Source of the DNA: Saccharicrinis sp050296935
Lineage (GTDB): Bacteria > Bacteroidota > Bacteroidia > Bacteroidales > Marinilabiliaceae
Length of the DNA: 64,000 nt
Assembly: GCA_050296935.1 (NCBI GenBank)
Contig: JBNKRV010000074.1
Location: forward strand, 1 to 64,000
Direction: 5' to 3'
In this document: positions 52,299-61,124 of the stretch, piece by piece
Layout of the letters: every line of letters starts with the position of its first letter
How positions within the stretch are numbered: position 1 is the stretch's first letter
Translations under genes and position numbers: made by a program
The notes under the pieces: model-generated
Told to the model about the DNA's origin: nothing
The model's input: the letters and a program-made list of their open reading frames with translations, nothing else
Database searches by the model: none

Positions 52299-52499
52299 TT
52301 AATAGCTATCTCTAGCTGTTTCACTATGTAAAGCGGCATCAAGTCCTATTTATTCATCTTCAGCAGATATTTTAACAGGAGTTACCATATTAATGATGTA
52401 TAGCATTCCATAGGTAAAGCCAAATGCATATAGTGATGAAAAGACAATGGCTACAATTTGTTTGAAGAAAATACTAACCTGATAATTGTGTGATGTAGT
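52299..52499 (-). pseudogene. Remnant of an ammonium transporter gene (amtB C terminus)
   Basis: Read on the minus strand, 52499-52353 encodes the ending of an Amt/AmtB protein: YQVSIFFKQIVAIVFSSLYA, then FGFTYGMLYIINMVTPVKIS and AEDE. A stop codon (52352-52350) follows, and after it the same frame goes on with IGLDAALHSETARDSY, the expected last residues (GLD..LHSE, as in the typical GLDxxxHGE end). Upstream the frame is closed by a stop and no more of the transporter is found. So only about 65 codons remain, with one nonsense mutation. Confidence 0.78.
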
Positions 52500-52598
52500 T
52501 GATTATATTTATATTATCTTCCGTTGGTTATTTGTAAAACTCTTTTTCAGTATGGATTTACTTGTGTATTGAGGAAGAATTTTAATAAACATTAAGGA

Positions 52599-53393
52599 AT
52601 GGAGAATCAAAAATATAATAGCATGAATTTAAATTTAGCAGTACTAATTGATGGAGATAATATTCCTTCGGCTCACGTTAAAGAAATGATGGAAGAAATT
52701 GCCAAATATGGAAACCCAACTATAAAGAGGATATATGGTGACTGGACAAAACCTAATTTGTCGAAATGGAAAAACATGCTTTTAGAGAATGCCATAACAC
52801 CGGTTCAACAATATGCTTATACAACAGGCAAAAATGCAACAGATTCAGCTATGATTATTGATGCAATGGATATTCTTTATTCAGGAAAGGTGAACGGTTT
52901 TTGTCTTGTGTCAAGCGACAGTGATTTTACCCGTCTGGCCACCCGGTTGAGAGAGGCCGGTATGCAGGTAATAGGCATTGGAGAAAAGAAGACTCCAAAT
53001 CCATTTATTGTAGCATGCGATAAATTTATTTACATTGAGATATTAAAATCTAAATCGAAGGAAAAGGAAGAAATAGAGGATGAGAAAGATAGTGCTAAAG
53101 AATCGTTTGATAAAATAACCGGTAGAGATATAAAATTAATAGCTTCAACAATTAATGACTTGTCTGATGATGAGGGCTGGTCGTTTTTAGGTGATGTAGG
53201 AAGTCTTTTACAGAAGAAGCGACCTAATTTTGACCCTCGAAACTATGGTTTCCAGAAACTGACTCCTTTGATTAATTCCATTGATCAATTTGAAATAGAA
53301 CAGAGAGTAAATCCTAATGGTAAAAACAAATTAATTTTTGTTCGGAATATCGTTAAAAAGACAGGGCGGGGTAACAAGGTAAAAAAAGGCTAA
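52599..53393 (+). CDS. NYN-domain protein with C-terminal LOTUS/OST-HTH domain
   Basis: The 264-residue protein has a LabA/DUF88-type NYN domain: NLAVLIDGDNIPSAHVKEMM, IYGDWTKPN, YTTGKNATDSAMIIDAMDIL and LVSSDSDFTRLATRLREAG, with the acidic metal residues of PIN-like nucleases. Residues about 180-250 form an OST-HTH/LOTUS domain (FLGDVGSLLQKKRPNFDPRN, YGFQKLTPLINSIDQFEIEQ). These combine RNA cleavage with RNA or G-quadruplex binding in related proteins. Cytoplasmic, no signal. A basic tail ends it (KKTGRGNKVKKG). It stands alone on the plus strand; cellular target is unknown. Confidence 0.87.
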   Translation: MENQKYNSMNLNLAVLIDGDNIPSAHVKEMMEEIAKYGNPTIKRIYGDWTKPNLSKWKNMLLENAITPVQQYAYTTGKNATDSAMIIDAMDILYSGKVNGFCLVSSDSDFTRLATRLREAGMQVIGIGEKKTPNPFIVACDKFIYIEILKSKSKEKEEIEDEKDSAKESFDKITGRDIKLIASTINDLSDDEGWSFLGDVGSLLQKKRPNFDPRNYGFQKLTPLINSIDQFEIEQRVNPNGKNKLIFVRNIVKKTGRGNKVKKG

Positions 53394-53448
53394 AGAGTTA
53401 TCAGATATTTTCAAGAAATGTATATTTGACTTTTACATGTGTATAAAT

Positions 53449-53590
53449 AGTGTTCGTCTATAAAGTCCAATTACTGCATTGTTGCTCAGAATCCAAATCC
53501 TTATATACGATAGTATACTGTGGTTTGAATTTTTTACACGCCTTGTATTTAATCTTTATATTCCAAACACTCGGATTTATGGATAGTCAC
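53449..53590 (+). repeat. Dispersed repeat family B, full-length copy 3
   Basis: The stretch starts GTGTTCGTCTATAAAGTCC and ends TCGGATTTATGGATAGTCAC. It matches 7944-8076 on the same strand and 44600-44740 on the other. It lies between two plus-strand genes. Confidence 0.75.
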
Positions 53591-53615
53591 TGAATAAAAT
53601 TATAGATATTACTAA

Positions 53616-54257
53616 ATGAAAATCATTAAACTATTTTTAATAACAAGTATGGTTACCCTTATTTTTGCTGTACTTGCTATTTCAATCATTAATAAAACTG
53701 TAGAAGATAAAGCAGATGGTCATATTTTTAATACCATAGAACATATTCCACATAATAAAGTCGGATTATTATTGGGCACAGGGAAATATCTAAGTAACGG
53801 GCATATTAATTTGTACTATAAATATAGAATTGAAGCCGCAGCTTCCCTTTATGCATCTGGAAAAATTGAATATATATTAGTAAGTGGAGATAACTCCTCA
53901 AAAGCATATGATGAACCGACTACAATTAAAAATGATCTGATAATTAAAGGGATTCCAAGTGATAAAATATATCTTGATTATGCTGGTTTTAGAACCTTAG
54001 ATTCTGTTGTACGTTGCAAACACATATTCGGACAAGATAAAATCACCATCATCTCTCAACAATTTCATAATGAACGAGCGTTATACATCGCACAAGCAAA
54101 TGGAATTTATGCTGTGGCATATAATGCCAGGGGAGTTTCGGTACGTTATGGTTTTAAAACGCAGTTGAGGGAGAAACTAGCCAGGGTAAAAATGATTATA
54201 GATTTGACTTTCGGAATTGAGCCGCATTTTTTAGGAAATCAAATAGAGATTAAGTAA
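53616..54257 (+). CDS. SanA/ElyC/YdcF-family (DUF218) membrane-anchored protein
   Basis: The 213-residue protein has an N-terminal membrane segment (IKLFLITSMVTLIFAVLAIS) and a DUF218 domain: VGLLLGTGKYLSNG, YKYRIEAAASLYASGKIEYILVSGDN, DEPTTIKNDLIIKGIPSDKI, DYAGFRTLDSVVRC and ISQQFHNERALYIAQ. E. coli SanA works on the envelope barrier, and ElyC in envelope carrier handling; the reaction is unclear. The N-terminal anchor puts the domain in the periplasm. The disrupted membrane-protein gene begins just downstream. Confidence 0.87.
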   Translation: MKIIKLFLITSMVTLIFAVLAISIINKTVEDKADGHIFNTIEHIPHNKVGLLLGTGKYLSNGHINLYYKYRIEAAASLYASGKIEYILVSGDNSSKAYDEPTTIKNDLIIKGIPSDKIYLDYAGFRTLDSVVRCKHIFGQDKITIISQQFHNERALYIAQANGIYAVAYNARGVSVRYGFKTQLREKLARVKMIIDLTFGIEPHFLGNQIEIK

Positions 54258-54266
54258 ATATCAGTT

Positions 54267-54992
54267 GTGAGTAAATTAATGAATTTAAATGACTTAATGA
54301 TGTTAAGTAGATGGAGAGTGTTTGTTATCATTTTTCCATCTGTCTCTTTAAATACCCTGATTAGATCATGGAATATTGAAGGATGGGAATATGAAATGAA
54401 TGTATTATCTGTATTGGTTGCGATTATTGGTTTGATCATTTTGTTTAGTTGGATTTCAGCGATTGGCATTTTCCTTTCAGCGATTAGTGAAAATCCATAC
54501 CGCCCCAATAAATATTTATTAACCTGAGTTCGATTAAAATTAGCGAGCTCAAAATTCAGTAAATGATTGATTTACAATATAAATTTTTGAGACATAGCGA
54601 GCTATGGTGGTAAAATTTAGAGCCGTAAATCGATTATTTACAGAAAAGCTATGAATGTCACTTGTAAATACCGATTTTCTGCGTCATATTTGCTTACCAT
54701 AGCCCGCTATGCTTTCGCAAACATTCCTTAAAACTCAATATCTATAAGCGATTTGAGCCATTAATTTTATATCGAACTCAGGTTATTAATAATAGCTGCA
54801 TTTTTAAGTTTATTCTATTTATTCACCAGAACGGCAAAGTCTTTAAAGTCGATTGAACTTGGAGAGGAGGCTGTTTTTAGTGATTATATACTAGATTCTT
54901 TTTTGTTATTTATGTGGCCTGTAGGTTTATGGTTTATTCAACCCAGGTTAAATGTTATATACAAAGTTAAATTAAGTGTTAGTAATAATTGA
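54267..54992 (+). pseudogene. Membrane protein gene split by a MITE insertion
   Basis: The first part (54267-54521, 85 codons; GTG start at 54267, ATG at 54279) has membrane helices (VLVAIIGLIILFSWISAIGIF) and ends YRPNKYLL. The second part (54789-54992, 67 codons plus stop) continues IIAAFLSLFYLF, then ...FLLFMWPVGLWFIQPRLN. Removing the element 54522-54783 and one copy of the TATTA duplication joins both in frame as NKYLLIIAAF, giving a 152-residue membrane protein of unknown function. With the insert the frame stops at codon 87 (TGA 54525-54527). Function of the intact protein is not recognised. Confidence 0.85.
54522..54783 (+). mobile_element. Family D MITE-like element (262 bp) with terminal inverted repeats and target duplication
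   Basis: Ends are ACCTGAGTTCGATTAAAATT and the inverted AATTTTATATCGAACTCAGG(T): of about 21 bp only a few positions differ. The 5-bp TATTA occurs at 54517-54521 and again at 54784-54788, a target site duplication. Two internal near-palindromes, CATAGCGAGCTATG and CATAGCCCGCTATG, are spaced inside. No transposase is encoded, so it depends on an enzyme elsewhere. Confidence 0.85.
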
Positions 54993-55150
54993 GGAAAATA
55001 ATAGGTAATGTCTTATTTACATTAGGTGGTAAAAATAGTATATTAAGTATCGGTTATCATGTTTACAATTTGAAATCGAGAGTTATCAGATTACTTTACC
55101 TCAGGATAAAAATTTCCATCAATTTTTTTTTGTATTAAATCAAATGAATA

Positions 55151-55534
55151 ATGAAATTCAGAGTGGCACGTCATACCAATAAGTTAGAAGCAATTGCTTT
55201 ATTTTACACTAAGGTGTTGGGGCTTGAATTACTAGGATCATTTAAAGATCATAGTGGTTATGATGGAATTTTTGTGGGTAAGGCCGGGTTAGACTGGCAT
55301 ATGGAGTTTACAACTTCAGCTGAGCAGGTAAATCATCAGTTTGACAGAGATGATATTCTGGTATTTTATCCTCAGGATATGACTGAGTATAGGTTCATTA
55401 TTTCAAACCTGAAAAAACATAACATTCAAATAATTCGCCCAAAAAATCCATATTGGGAAAAGAATGGAGTAATGATTAGTGATCCGGATGGTTATGCAAT
55501 TGTAATTAGTAAATTGAATGATAAAAAAGAATAG
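55151..55534 (+). CDS. VOC superfamily (glyoxalase/bleomycin-resistance type) protein
   Basis: The 127-residue protein has the paired beta-alpha-beta repeats of the VOC fold: FRVARHTNKLEAIALFYTKVLG, then GYDGIFVGKAGLDWHMEFTT and VMISDPDGYAIVISKL. The metal-type positions include His8 (or nearby), His56 and Glu58. Substrate is not known; it could be a dioxygenase or isomerase-like enzyme or a binding protein. It has no signal peptide and stands alone between the broken membrane gene and marC-like gene. Confidence 0.83.
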   Translation: MKFRVARHTNKLEAIALFYTKVLGLELLGSFKDHSGYDGIFVGKAGLDWHMEFTTSAEQVNHQFDRDDILVFYPQDMTEYRFIISNLKKHNIQIIRPKNPYWEKNGVMISDPDGYAIVISKLNDKKE

Positions 55535-55652
55535 TTTTTTTGCAAATAACTCATTGTTATGCACCCCATATTCTCAGTAGAAATTTATGGTATTAATCAT
55601 TTCCTTCGAGTTTATTATTTATCATCTTTAGCTTTGATATAAAAATATACAC

Positions 55653-56285
55653 ATGCACGAATTATTTACCTTTGGATTGCTTTCATTCACTTCCTTTTTT
55701 ACATTGATTAATCCTTTAGGATCAATGCCGGTTTTTATGACCATGACTGCAGAATTAGAACAGGAACATAGAGTAAAAACAGCTCAAAAGGCTATTATTG
55801 TGTCGTTTTTAACCATTCTGATTTTTGCATTCTCAGGTCAATTACTATTTAATTTTTTTTGTATTTCGGTAAATAGCTTTCGTATTGTAGGCGGAGTCAT
55901 CTTTTTTATTATGGGAATGGATATGCTGCAAGCCAGAATCGGGAGGGTGAGAATCAAAGATTCAGAAATTAAAACCTATGTTAATGATATTTCGATTACT
56001 CCATTAGCTATACCAATGATTTGTGGTCCGGGTGCTATAACAAATGCGATTGTACTCATGGAAGATGCTACATCAGTTGGTTTAAAAGTAGTATTAATTT
56101 TCTCCTTAGTTCTGGTGATGTTAATATCCTATCTTATTTACTATAGTTCTTCCCGGATAATTAAATTTTTAGGAGAAACAGGAAATAATGTGATGATGAG
56201 GTTAATGGGGTTAATTGTTATGGTGATTGCTGTCGAATTCTTTTTTAGTGGACTGAAGCCAATTATTTTAGATATGATGCAATAG
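55653..56285 (+). CDS. MarC-family integral membrane protein
   Basis: A 210-residue protein with six membrane helices: FTSFFTLINPLGSMPVFMTM (family opening), IVSFLTILIFAFSGQLLFNFF, then SFRIVGGVIFFIMGMDMLQAR, TPLAIPMICGPGAITNAIVL and two more helices. The NPLG and GPGAIT lines are the MarC/UPF0056 signatures. Transport function has been proposed for the family but is not proven. A TAGCTTTG motif at 55629-55636, 17 bp before the ATG, is a possible promoter -7 site. Confidence 0.88.
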   Translation: MHELFTFGLLSFTSFFTLINPLGSMPVFMTMTAELEQEHRVKTAQKAIIVSFLTILIFAFSGQLLFNFFCISVNSFRIVGGVIFFIMGMDMLQARIGRVRIKDSEIKTYVNDISITPLAIPMICGPGAITNAIVLMEDATSVGLKVVLIFSLVLVMLISYLIYYSSSRIIKFLGETGNNVMMRLMGLIVMVIAVEFFFSGLKPIILDMMQ

Positions 56286-56407
56286 ATGCAACAGGTTGCT
56301 TGTGATTAATAAATCTCCAATGTCAGGTTCTTGAATAATTTCAAAAATATTTTCCGGATTTTATGGAATACAAATCGTAAATACATCCTAAAAGAAAAAC
56401 AAATAAT

Positions 56408-58282
56408 ATGAGAACATTACACATTTTAATTTTCAGCTTAATCTGGGCATCAGCTTTTGCGCAGGAACCAACAGAACAAGAAATAGAATCATCAGTGAAT
56501 GAAGTAACTGTTTTTCTTGATGGAGCTCAGGTGGTTCGAACAAAATCTGTGGATCTGGCAAAAGGGAAAACTATTCTTAAATTCGTTAATTTATCGCCCT
56601 TTATTGATGCCAAAAGTATTCAGGCAAAGGCCAATGGTATGGTTACTATCTTATCCGTCAACCATCAGAAAAATTACTTGTCTCAGAACAAAAAGGATAA
56701 GAATATTGATGATCTGGAAGAAGCATTAGAGCTCGTTGAAGACAAAATTCAACTTGAAAACACTCACTTATCAATTATAAGTGAAGAACTGGAGTTTTTG
56801 CAGACCAACAGATATATTGGGGGTAAAAACGATCAGGTAAATATTACTAATTTAAAAGATGCTTCAGAATTTTATGGCAACAAGCTTACCGCATTAAAGC
56901 TCAAATCAATTGAGCGAAATAAAACAATCAAAGAATTAAATGCGGAAAAGAATAAATTACAAAATCAGATCAATACCTTATCCAGTAAAAAGGATTTTCC
57001 AACAGGTGAAATTTTGGTTAAAATTGATGCTGAAATCAATGGAAAATTCTCTATAGAACTATCATATCTTGTTGGGAATGCAGGTTGGTTTCCATCGTAT
57101 GATATTCGGGCGAAAAATATTAATGAGCCGGTACAGTTGATTTATAAAGCAAATGTAAAGCAAGACACTAAGGTGGACTGGAAAAATGTAAAGCTTAAGT
57201 TTTCATCTTCAGAACCCAATGTTTCCGGAATTGCTCCTCAACTTAAAACTTACTTTTTGAACTACAATAGTTTTCCTCCGGTTTATAAATTGTCTAATAA
57301 TAGTGTTAGTGGTAGGGTTATGGATTCAAAAGGAGAACCACTTATTGGTGTTATGGTCAGTATTCCAGGATCAACCATTGCAACAATAACTGATTTTGAT
57401 GGGCATTATTCTATTACAGTTCCCAATAGTGCATCTCAAATTAGTTATTCTTTTATCGGTTTTAAACCAAAAACATTATCGATTTACGGATCAACAATGA
57501 ACGTTGCATTGCAGGAAGAAGCTATGGCTTTGGATGAGGTTGTGGTTGTTGGTTACGGCACCCGTATGGAGGATGCTCTTCAGGGAAAAGTAGCTGGAGT
57601 ATCTGTTGCCAATGATAAAATAAGAATCCGTGGTTCAAACAGTATGGCTATTCCTACTGCACAGGTTGAAAAACAAACGGCAGTTGATTTTGAAATAGAT
57701 GTTCCTTATACTATAAATTCAGATAATAAGAATTATTCAGTAGATATGACAGTATATAATCTGCCTGCTTTTTATCAATATTATAGTGTTCCTAAAATTG
57801 ATAAGGATGCATTTTTAATTGCCAATATTGTAGATTGGGAAAAATATAATTTATTGGAAGGGGAGGCGAACGTGTTTTTTGAAGAAACATATGTGGGTAA
57901 AACGTTATTGGATGTACGTTTTGCAAAAGATACGCTTGAAATTTCATTAGGTCGTGATAAAATGGTTGCTATAAACAGAGAGAAAATCAAAGACTATACA
58001 TCCAGGCAGTTTATAGGCAGTAAAAAGGAAGAATCACGAGCGTGGAAAATTACAGTAAAGAATAACAAAAGTCAGGATATTAATATGATTATTCTAGATC
58101 AAATCCCAGTTTCAACCCAGGAAGATATAGAGGTGAATGAGGAACAAATATCAGGAGCTGAGAAGAACAATGATACAGGAGAGTTAAAATGGAAATTTAA
58201 TTTACCCCCTGGTGATAAAGAGGAGATAGACCTAAAGTATTCGGTAAAGTATCCTAAAAATAGAAATTTGATTATAGAGTAA
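56408..58282 (+). CDS. MuiA-like DUF4140/DUF4139 protein with inserted carboxypeptidase-like and SusC-type plug segment
   Basis: The 624-residue protein has a signal peptide (LIFSLIWASAFAQEPTEQ). An N-terminal DUF4140 part (NEVTVFLDGAQVVRTKSVDL), a coiled coil about 95-195, and a DUF4139 beta-rich body (NAGWFPSYDIRAKNINEPVQ) mark it as MuiA family. Between, at about residues 298-415, sits a carboxypeptidase-regulatory-like domain (GRVMDSKGEPLIGVMVSIPG, then DFDGHYSIT) followed by DEVVVVGYGTRMEDALQGKV, which is the opening of SusC/TonB-dependent receptor plugs. The C-terminal WKFNLPPGDKEEIDLKYSVK is standard DUF4139. Role is unknown. A terminator follows. Confidence 0.85.
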   Translation: MRTLHILIFSLIWASAFAQEPTEQEIESSVNEVTVFLDGAQVVRTKSVDLAKGKTILKFVNLSPFIDAKSIQAKANGMVTILSVNHQKNYLSQNKKDKNIDDLEEALELVEDKIQLENTHLSIISEELEFLQTNRYIGGKNDQVNITNLKDASEFYGNKLTALKLKSIERNKTIKELNAEKNKLQNQINTLSSKKDFPTGEILVKIDAEINGKFSIELSYLVGNAGWFPSYDIRAKNINEPVQLIYKANVKQDTKVDWKNVKLKFSSSEPNVSGIAPQLKTYFLNYNSFPPVYKLSNNSVSGRVMDSKGEPLIGVMVSIPGSTIATITDFDGHYSITVPNSASQISYSFIGFKPKTLSIYGSTMNVALQEEAMALDEVVVVGYGTRMEDALQGKVAGVSVANDKIRIRGSNSMAIPTAQVEKQTAVDFEIDVPYTINSDNKNYSVDMTVYNLPAFYQYYSVPKIDKDAFLIANIVDWEKYNLLEGEANVFFEETYVGKTLLDVRFAKDTLEISLGRDKMVAINREKIKDYTSRQFIGSKKEESRAWKITVKNNKSQDINMIILDQIPVSTQEDIEVNEEQISGAEKNNDTGELKWKFNLPPGDKEEIDLKYSVKYPKNRNLIIE

Positions 58283-58303
58283 AAAAAAGGATGTAACTCA
58301 AAA

Positions 58304-58331
58304 AAAGCCTGCAAAATATTTTGCAGGCTTT
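58304..58331. terminator. Bidirectional terminator between the MuiA-like gene and alaS
   Basis: AAAGCCTGCAAAA (58304-58316) pairs perfectly with TTTTGCAGGCTTT (58319-58331). A-rich and T-rich sides lie on both ends. The genes on either side converge. Confidence 0.8.
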
Positions 58332-58361
58332 GGTTTGTTGTTGTTTGTATAATATCAGCTC

Positions 58362-60992
58362 TTAGCTTAATTTATCTTCAATAAAAGCTTTGGCTCTTTG
58401 AATAGCTCTATCTAATCCTTGAAGATTTTTACCTCCTGCAGTAGCAAAAAATGGTTGGCCTCCGCCACCGCCTTGAATTTCTTTTGCACAATCACTAATT
58501 ACTTCAACGGCGTTTACTTTGCCTGCTTTTGCAATTTCATCAGAGGTAACCACTGCAATTTGTGGTTTGCCTTTTACTTCAGCGCCAAGGATAGCAACAA
58601 ATTCGGGTAATTCCTTCTTAATCTGAAATGCTAAATCCTTTAGCTTGTCACCTAAAACAGGTTGGATATTACCAATAATTATTTTTACACCATTAAATTC
58701 ATACGCATCATCAAGCAAATCTCGTTTTTCAATATTTAAAAAGTTTTGCTTCATGGCATCTAATTCTTTACCTAATTGACTATTGTCTTTTATTAAGGCT
58801 TCTACATTTTTCTCCAGATTACCAGTAGATTTAAACATATCCTGAATACCCAATAATAAATTGTGTTGGTTCATGATTAACTCTTCTGCTTTTTCTCCGC
58901 TCACCGCTTCAATTCTTCTAATGCCTGCAGATATAGAGGCTTCGCTGATGATTTTGAAGAATCCTATTTCTCCCGTATGCTTAACATGCGTACCTCCACA
59001 AAGCTCAACGGAATCGCCAAATTTAATGGCGCGTACCAGGTCTCCATACTTTTCACCGAATAGCATCATTGCACCTATTTCTTTTGCCTTTGAAACCGGT
59101 AATTCACGCATTTCCTCAAGAGGGTAGTTGGCTCTGATTCGTCTATTAACAATTTTCTCCACCTGTTCAATTTCTTCACGAGTCATCTTTTGAAAATGAG
59201 CAAAATCAAATCTCAGATAATCCGTATGAACCAAAGAACCTTTTTGCTCTACATGAGTTCCTAAAACCTCTCTAAGTGCTTGATGAAGAAGATGTGTAGC
59301 AGTATGATTGTTTGCTGTTGACTGTCGCTTGTTTTTGTTTACAAAAGCCTTGAATTGAGCTTTTACATTGGAAGGAAGTTTTTTTACAATGTGAACAATA
59401 AGGTTATTTTCTTTCTTTGTATCAATAATCTCAATTTTCTCCTGTCCATTGCTAATGTATCCTGTATCACCAACTTGTCCACCACTCTCTGCATAAAATG
59501 GTGTGATATTGAATACCAGCTGGTATAAGGTCTTATTTTTAGCTGTGACTTTGCGATATTTAGTTATTTCGATCTCACTTTCAAGATAATCATAGCCGAT
59601 AAATTCTTCAACATCATCTTGTAATAAAGTGATCCAGTCTTCAGTTTCAATGGATGTTGCGCTTCTGGCCCGCTGCTTTTGAGCTTCCATTTCCGACTCA
59701 AATTCTTTACGATTAACAACCAGGTTGTTTTCTTTTAAAATAAGTTCAGTCAGGTCTAAAGGAAATCCAAAGGTATCATATAATTCGAAAGCCACTTTGC
59801 CGTCTACAACATTATAATTTCCATCTTTTGTTGACTTAATAATTTTATCAAGCATGGAAATTCCTGTAGAAAGTGTACGTAAAAAAGAATCTTCCTCTTC
59901 TTTAATTACTTTAGTTATCAGTTCTTGCTGATCTGTTAATTCAACATAAGCATCGCCCATGGAATTAATTAAAGCAGGAAGGAGCTTATGCATAAAGGCT
60001 TGCCTTTGATTTAAAAATGTATAGCCATACCTGACTGCTCTTCGCAAAATTCTTCTGATTACATATCCGGCTTTGTTATTCGATGGTAATTGCCCGTCAG
60101 TAATGGAGAACGAAATAGTTCTGATATGGTCTGCAATAACTCGCATGGCAATATCTTTTTCTTCATCTTCTCCATATTTTGTTCCGGTAACTTTTGCAAT
60201 TTCAGCTATAATAGGTGAAAAAACATCAGTATCATAATTCGATTTAGTTTGTTGTAAAACACGGCATAAGCGTTCGAACCCCATACCAGTATCTACATGT
60301 TTCTGAGGTAGTGCTTCCAGATCGCCATTTGCTTTGCGGTTATATTGAATAAATACAAGATTCCAGATTTCAATAACCTCAGGATGATCTTTGTTAACCA
60401 ATTCAGAACCTGGTTTTTTTGCTATTTCTTCATCCGATCTAAGGTCAATATGAACTTCGGAACACGGTCCGCATGGCCCCATATCTCCCATTTCCCAAAA
60501 ATTATCCTTACGGTTTCCGTTAATAATTTTTTCATCGGGTAAATACTGATTCCAGAAATCAAATGCTTCCATGTCTTTTTCTAATCCCATCTCTTTATCA
60601 CCCTCAAATACAGAAGCGTATAATCTTGATTTATCAATTTTTAAAACTTCAGTAAGATATTCCCATGCCCAATTGATAGCTTCTTTTTTAAAATAATCAC
60701 CAAACGACCAGTTTCCCAGCATTTCAAACATGGTATGGTGATAGGTATCGTGGCCCACTTCTTCCAGGTCATTGTGTTTTCCGGATACCCGTAAACATTT
60801 CTGAGAGTTGGTCACTCTTGACGAAAACGGTTTACTGTTACCAAGAAAAATATCTTTGAACTGATTCATACCTGCATTGGTAAACATCAGGGTTGGATCA
60901 TTTTTTACCACCATGGGTGCAGATGATACAATTTGGTGCTGTTTTGATTCAAAAAACTCACAAAAACTTTTTCTTACCTCAGAAGCTTTCAT
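58362..60992 (-). CDS. alaS: Alanyl-tRNA synthetase
   Basis: The 876-residue enzyme is full length. The class II catalytic core is in the first 400 residues (MFTNAGMNQFKDIFLG, CLRVSGKHNDLEEVGHDTYH, WSFGDYFKKEAI). The editing domain has the Zn-type motif NNHTATHLLHQALREVLG and GGTHVKHTGEIGFFK, and the C-terminal domain ends in GGGGGQPFFATAGGK. It charges tRNA-Ala and edits mischarged Ser/Gly. The gene is alone on the minus strand, divergent from the M23 peptidase gene. Confidence 0.97.
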   Translation of the reverse strand: MKASEVRKSFCEFFESKQHQIVSSAPMVVKNDPTLMFTNAGMNQFKDIFLGNSKPFSSRVTNSQKCLRVSGKHNDLEEVGHDTYHHTMFEMLGNWSFGDYFKKEAINWAWEYLTEVLKIDKSRLYASVFEGDKEMGLEKDMEAFDFWNQYLPDEKIINGNRKDNFWEMGDMGPCGPCSEVHIDLRSDEEIAKKPGSELVNKDHPEVIEIWNLVFIQYNRKANGDLEALPQKHVDTGMGFERLCRVLQQTKSNYDTDVFSPIIAEIAKVTGTKYGEDEEKDIAMRVIADHIRTISFSITDGQLPSNNKAGYVIRRILRRAVRYGYTFLNQRQAFMHKLLPALINSMGDAYVELTDQQELITKVIKEEEDSFLRTLSTGISMLDKIIKSTKDGNYNVVDGKVAFELYDTFGFPLDLTELILKENNLVVNRKEFESEMEAQKQRARSATSIETEDWITLLQDDVEEFIGYDYLESEIEITKYRKVTAKNKTLYQLVFNITPFYAESGGQVGDTGYISNGQEKIEIIDTKKENNLIVHIVKKLPSNVKAQFKAFVNKNKRQSTANNHTATHLLHQALREVLGTHVEQKGSLVHTDYLRFDFAHFQKMTREEIEQVEKIVNRRIRANYPLEEMRELPVSKAKEIGAMMLFGEKYGDLVRAIKFGDSVELCGGTHVKHTGEIGFFKIISEASISAGIRRIEAVSGEKAEELIMNQHNLLLGIQDMFKSTGNLEKNVEALIKDNSQLGKELDAMKQNFLNIEKRDLLDDAYEFNGVKIIIGNIQPVLGDKLKDLAFQIKKELPEFVAILGAEVKGKPQIAVVTSDEIAKAGKVNAVEVISDCAKEIQGGGGGQPFFATAGGKNLQGLDRAIQRAKAFIEDKLS

Positions 60993-61124
60993 ATTTATTA
61001 AAAATTATTGTTTTATTTTTGCTATTAACCACTATTTTTGGAAGTTGCAAAGGTAGATTATTTCGTTAATTTTACAGTGATTATTAGTTGAAAATCCTAT
61101 TAAGAATAAAAACTTATTTAATTC

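Noticed and set aside
61016..61040. Promoter for the M23 gene (TATTTTTG motifs)
   Set aside because: The -7 motif is present twice, but no TTG lies at the usual distance, so I did not list it.
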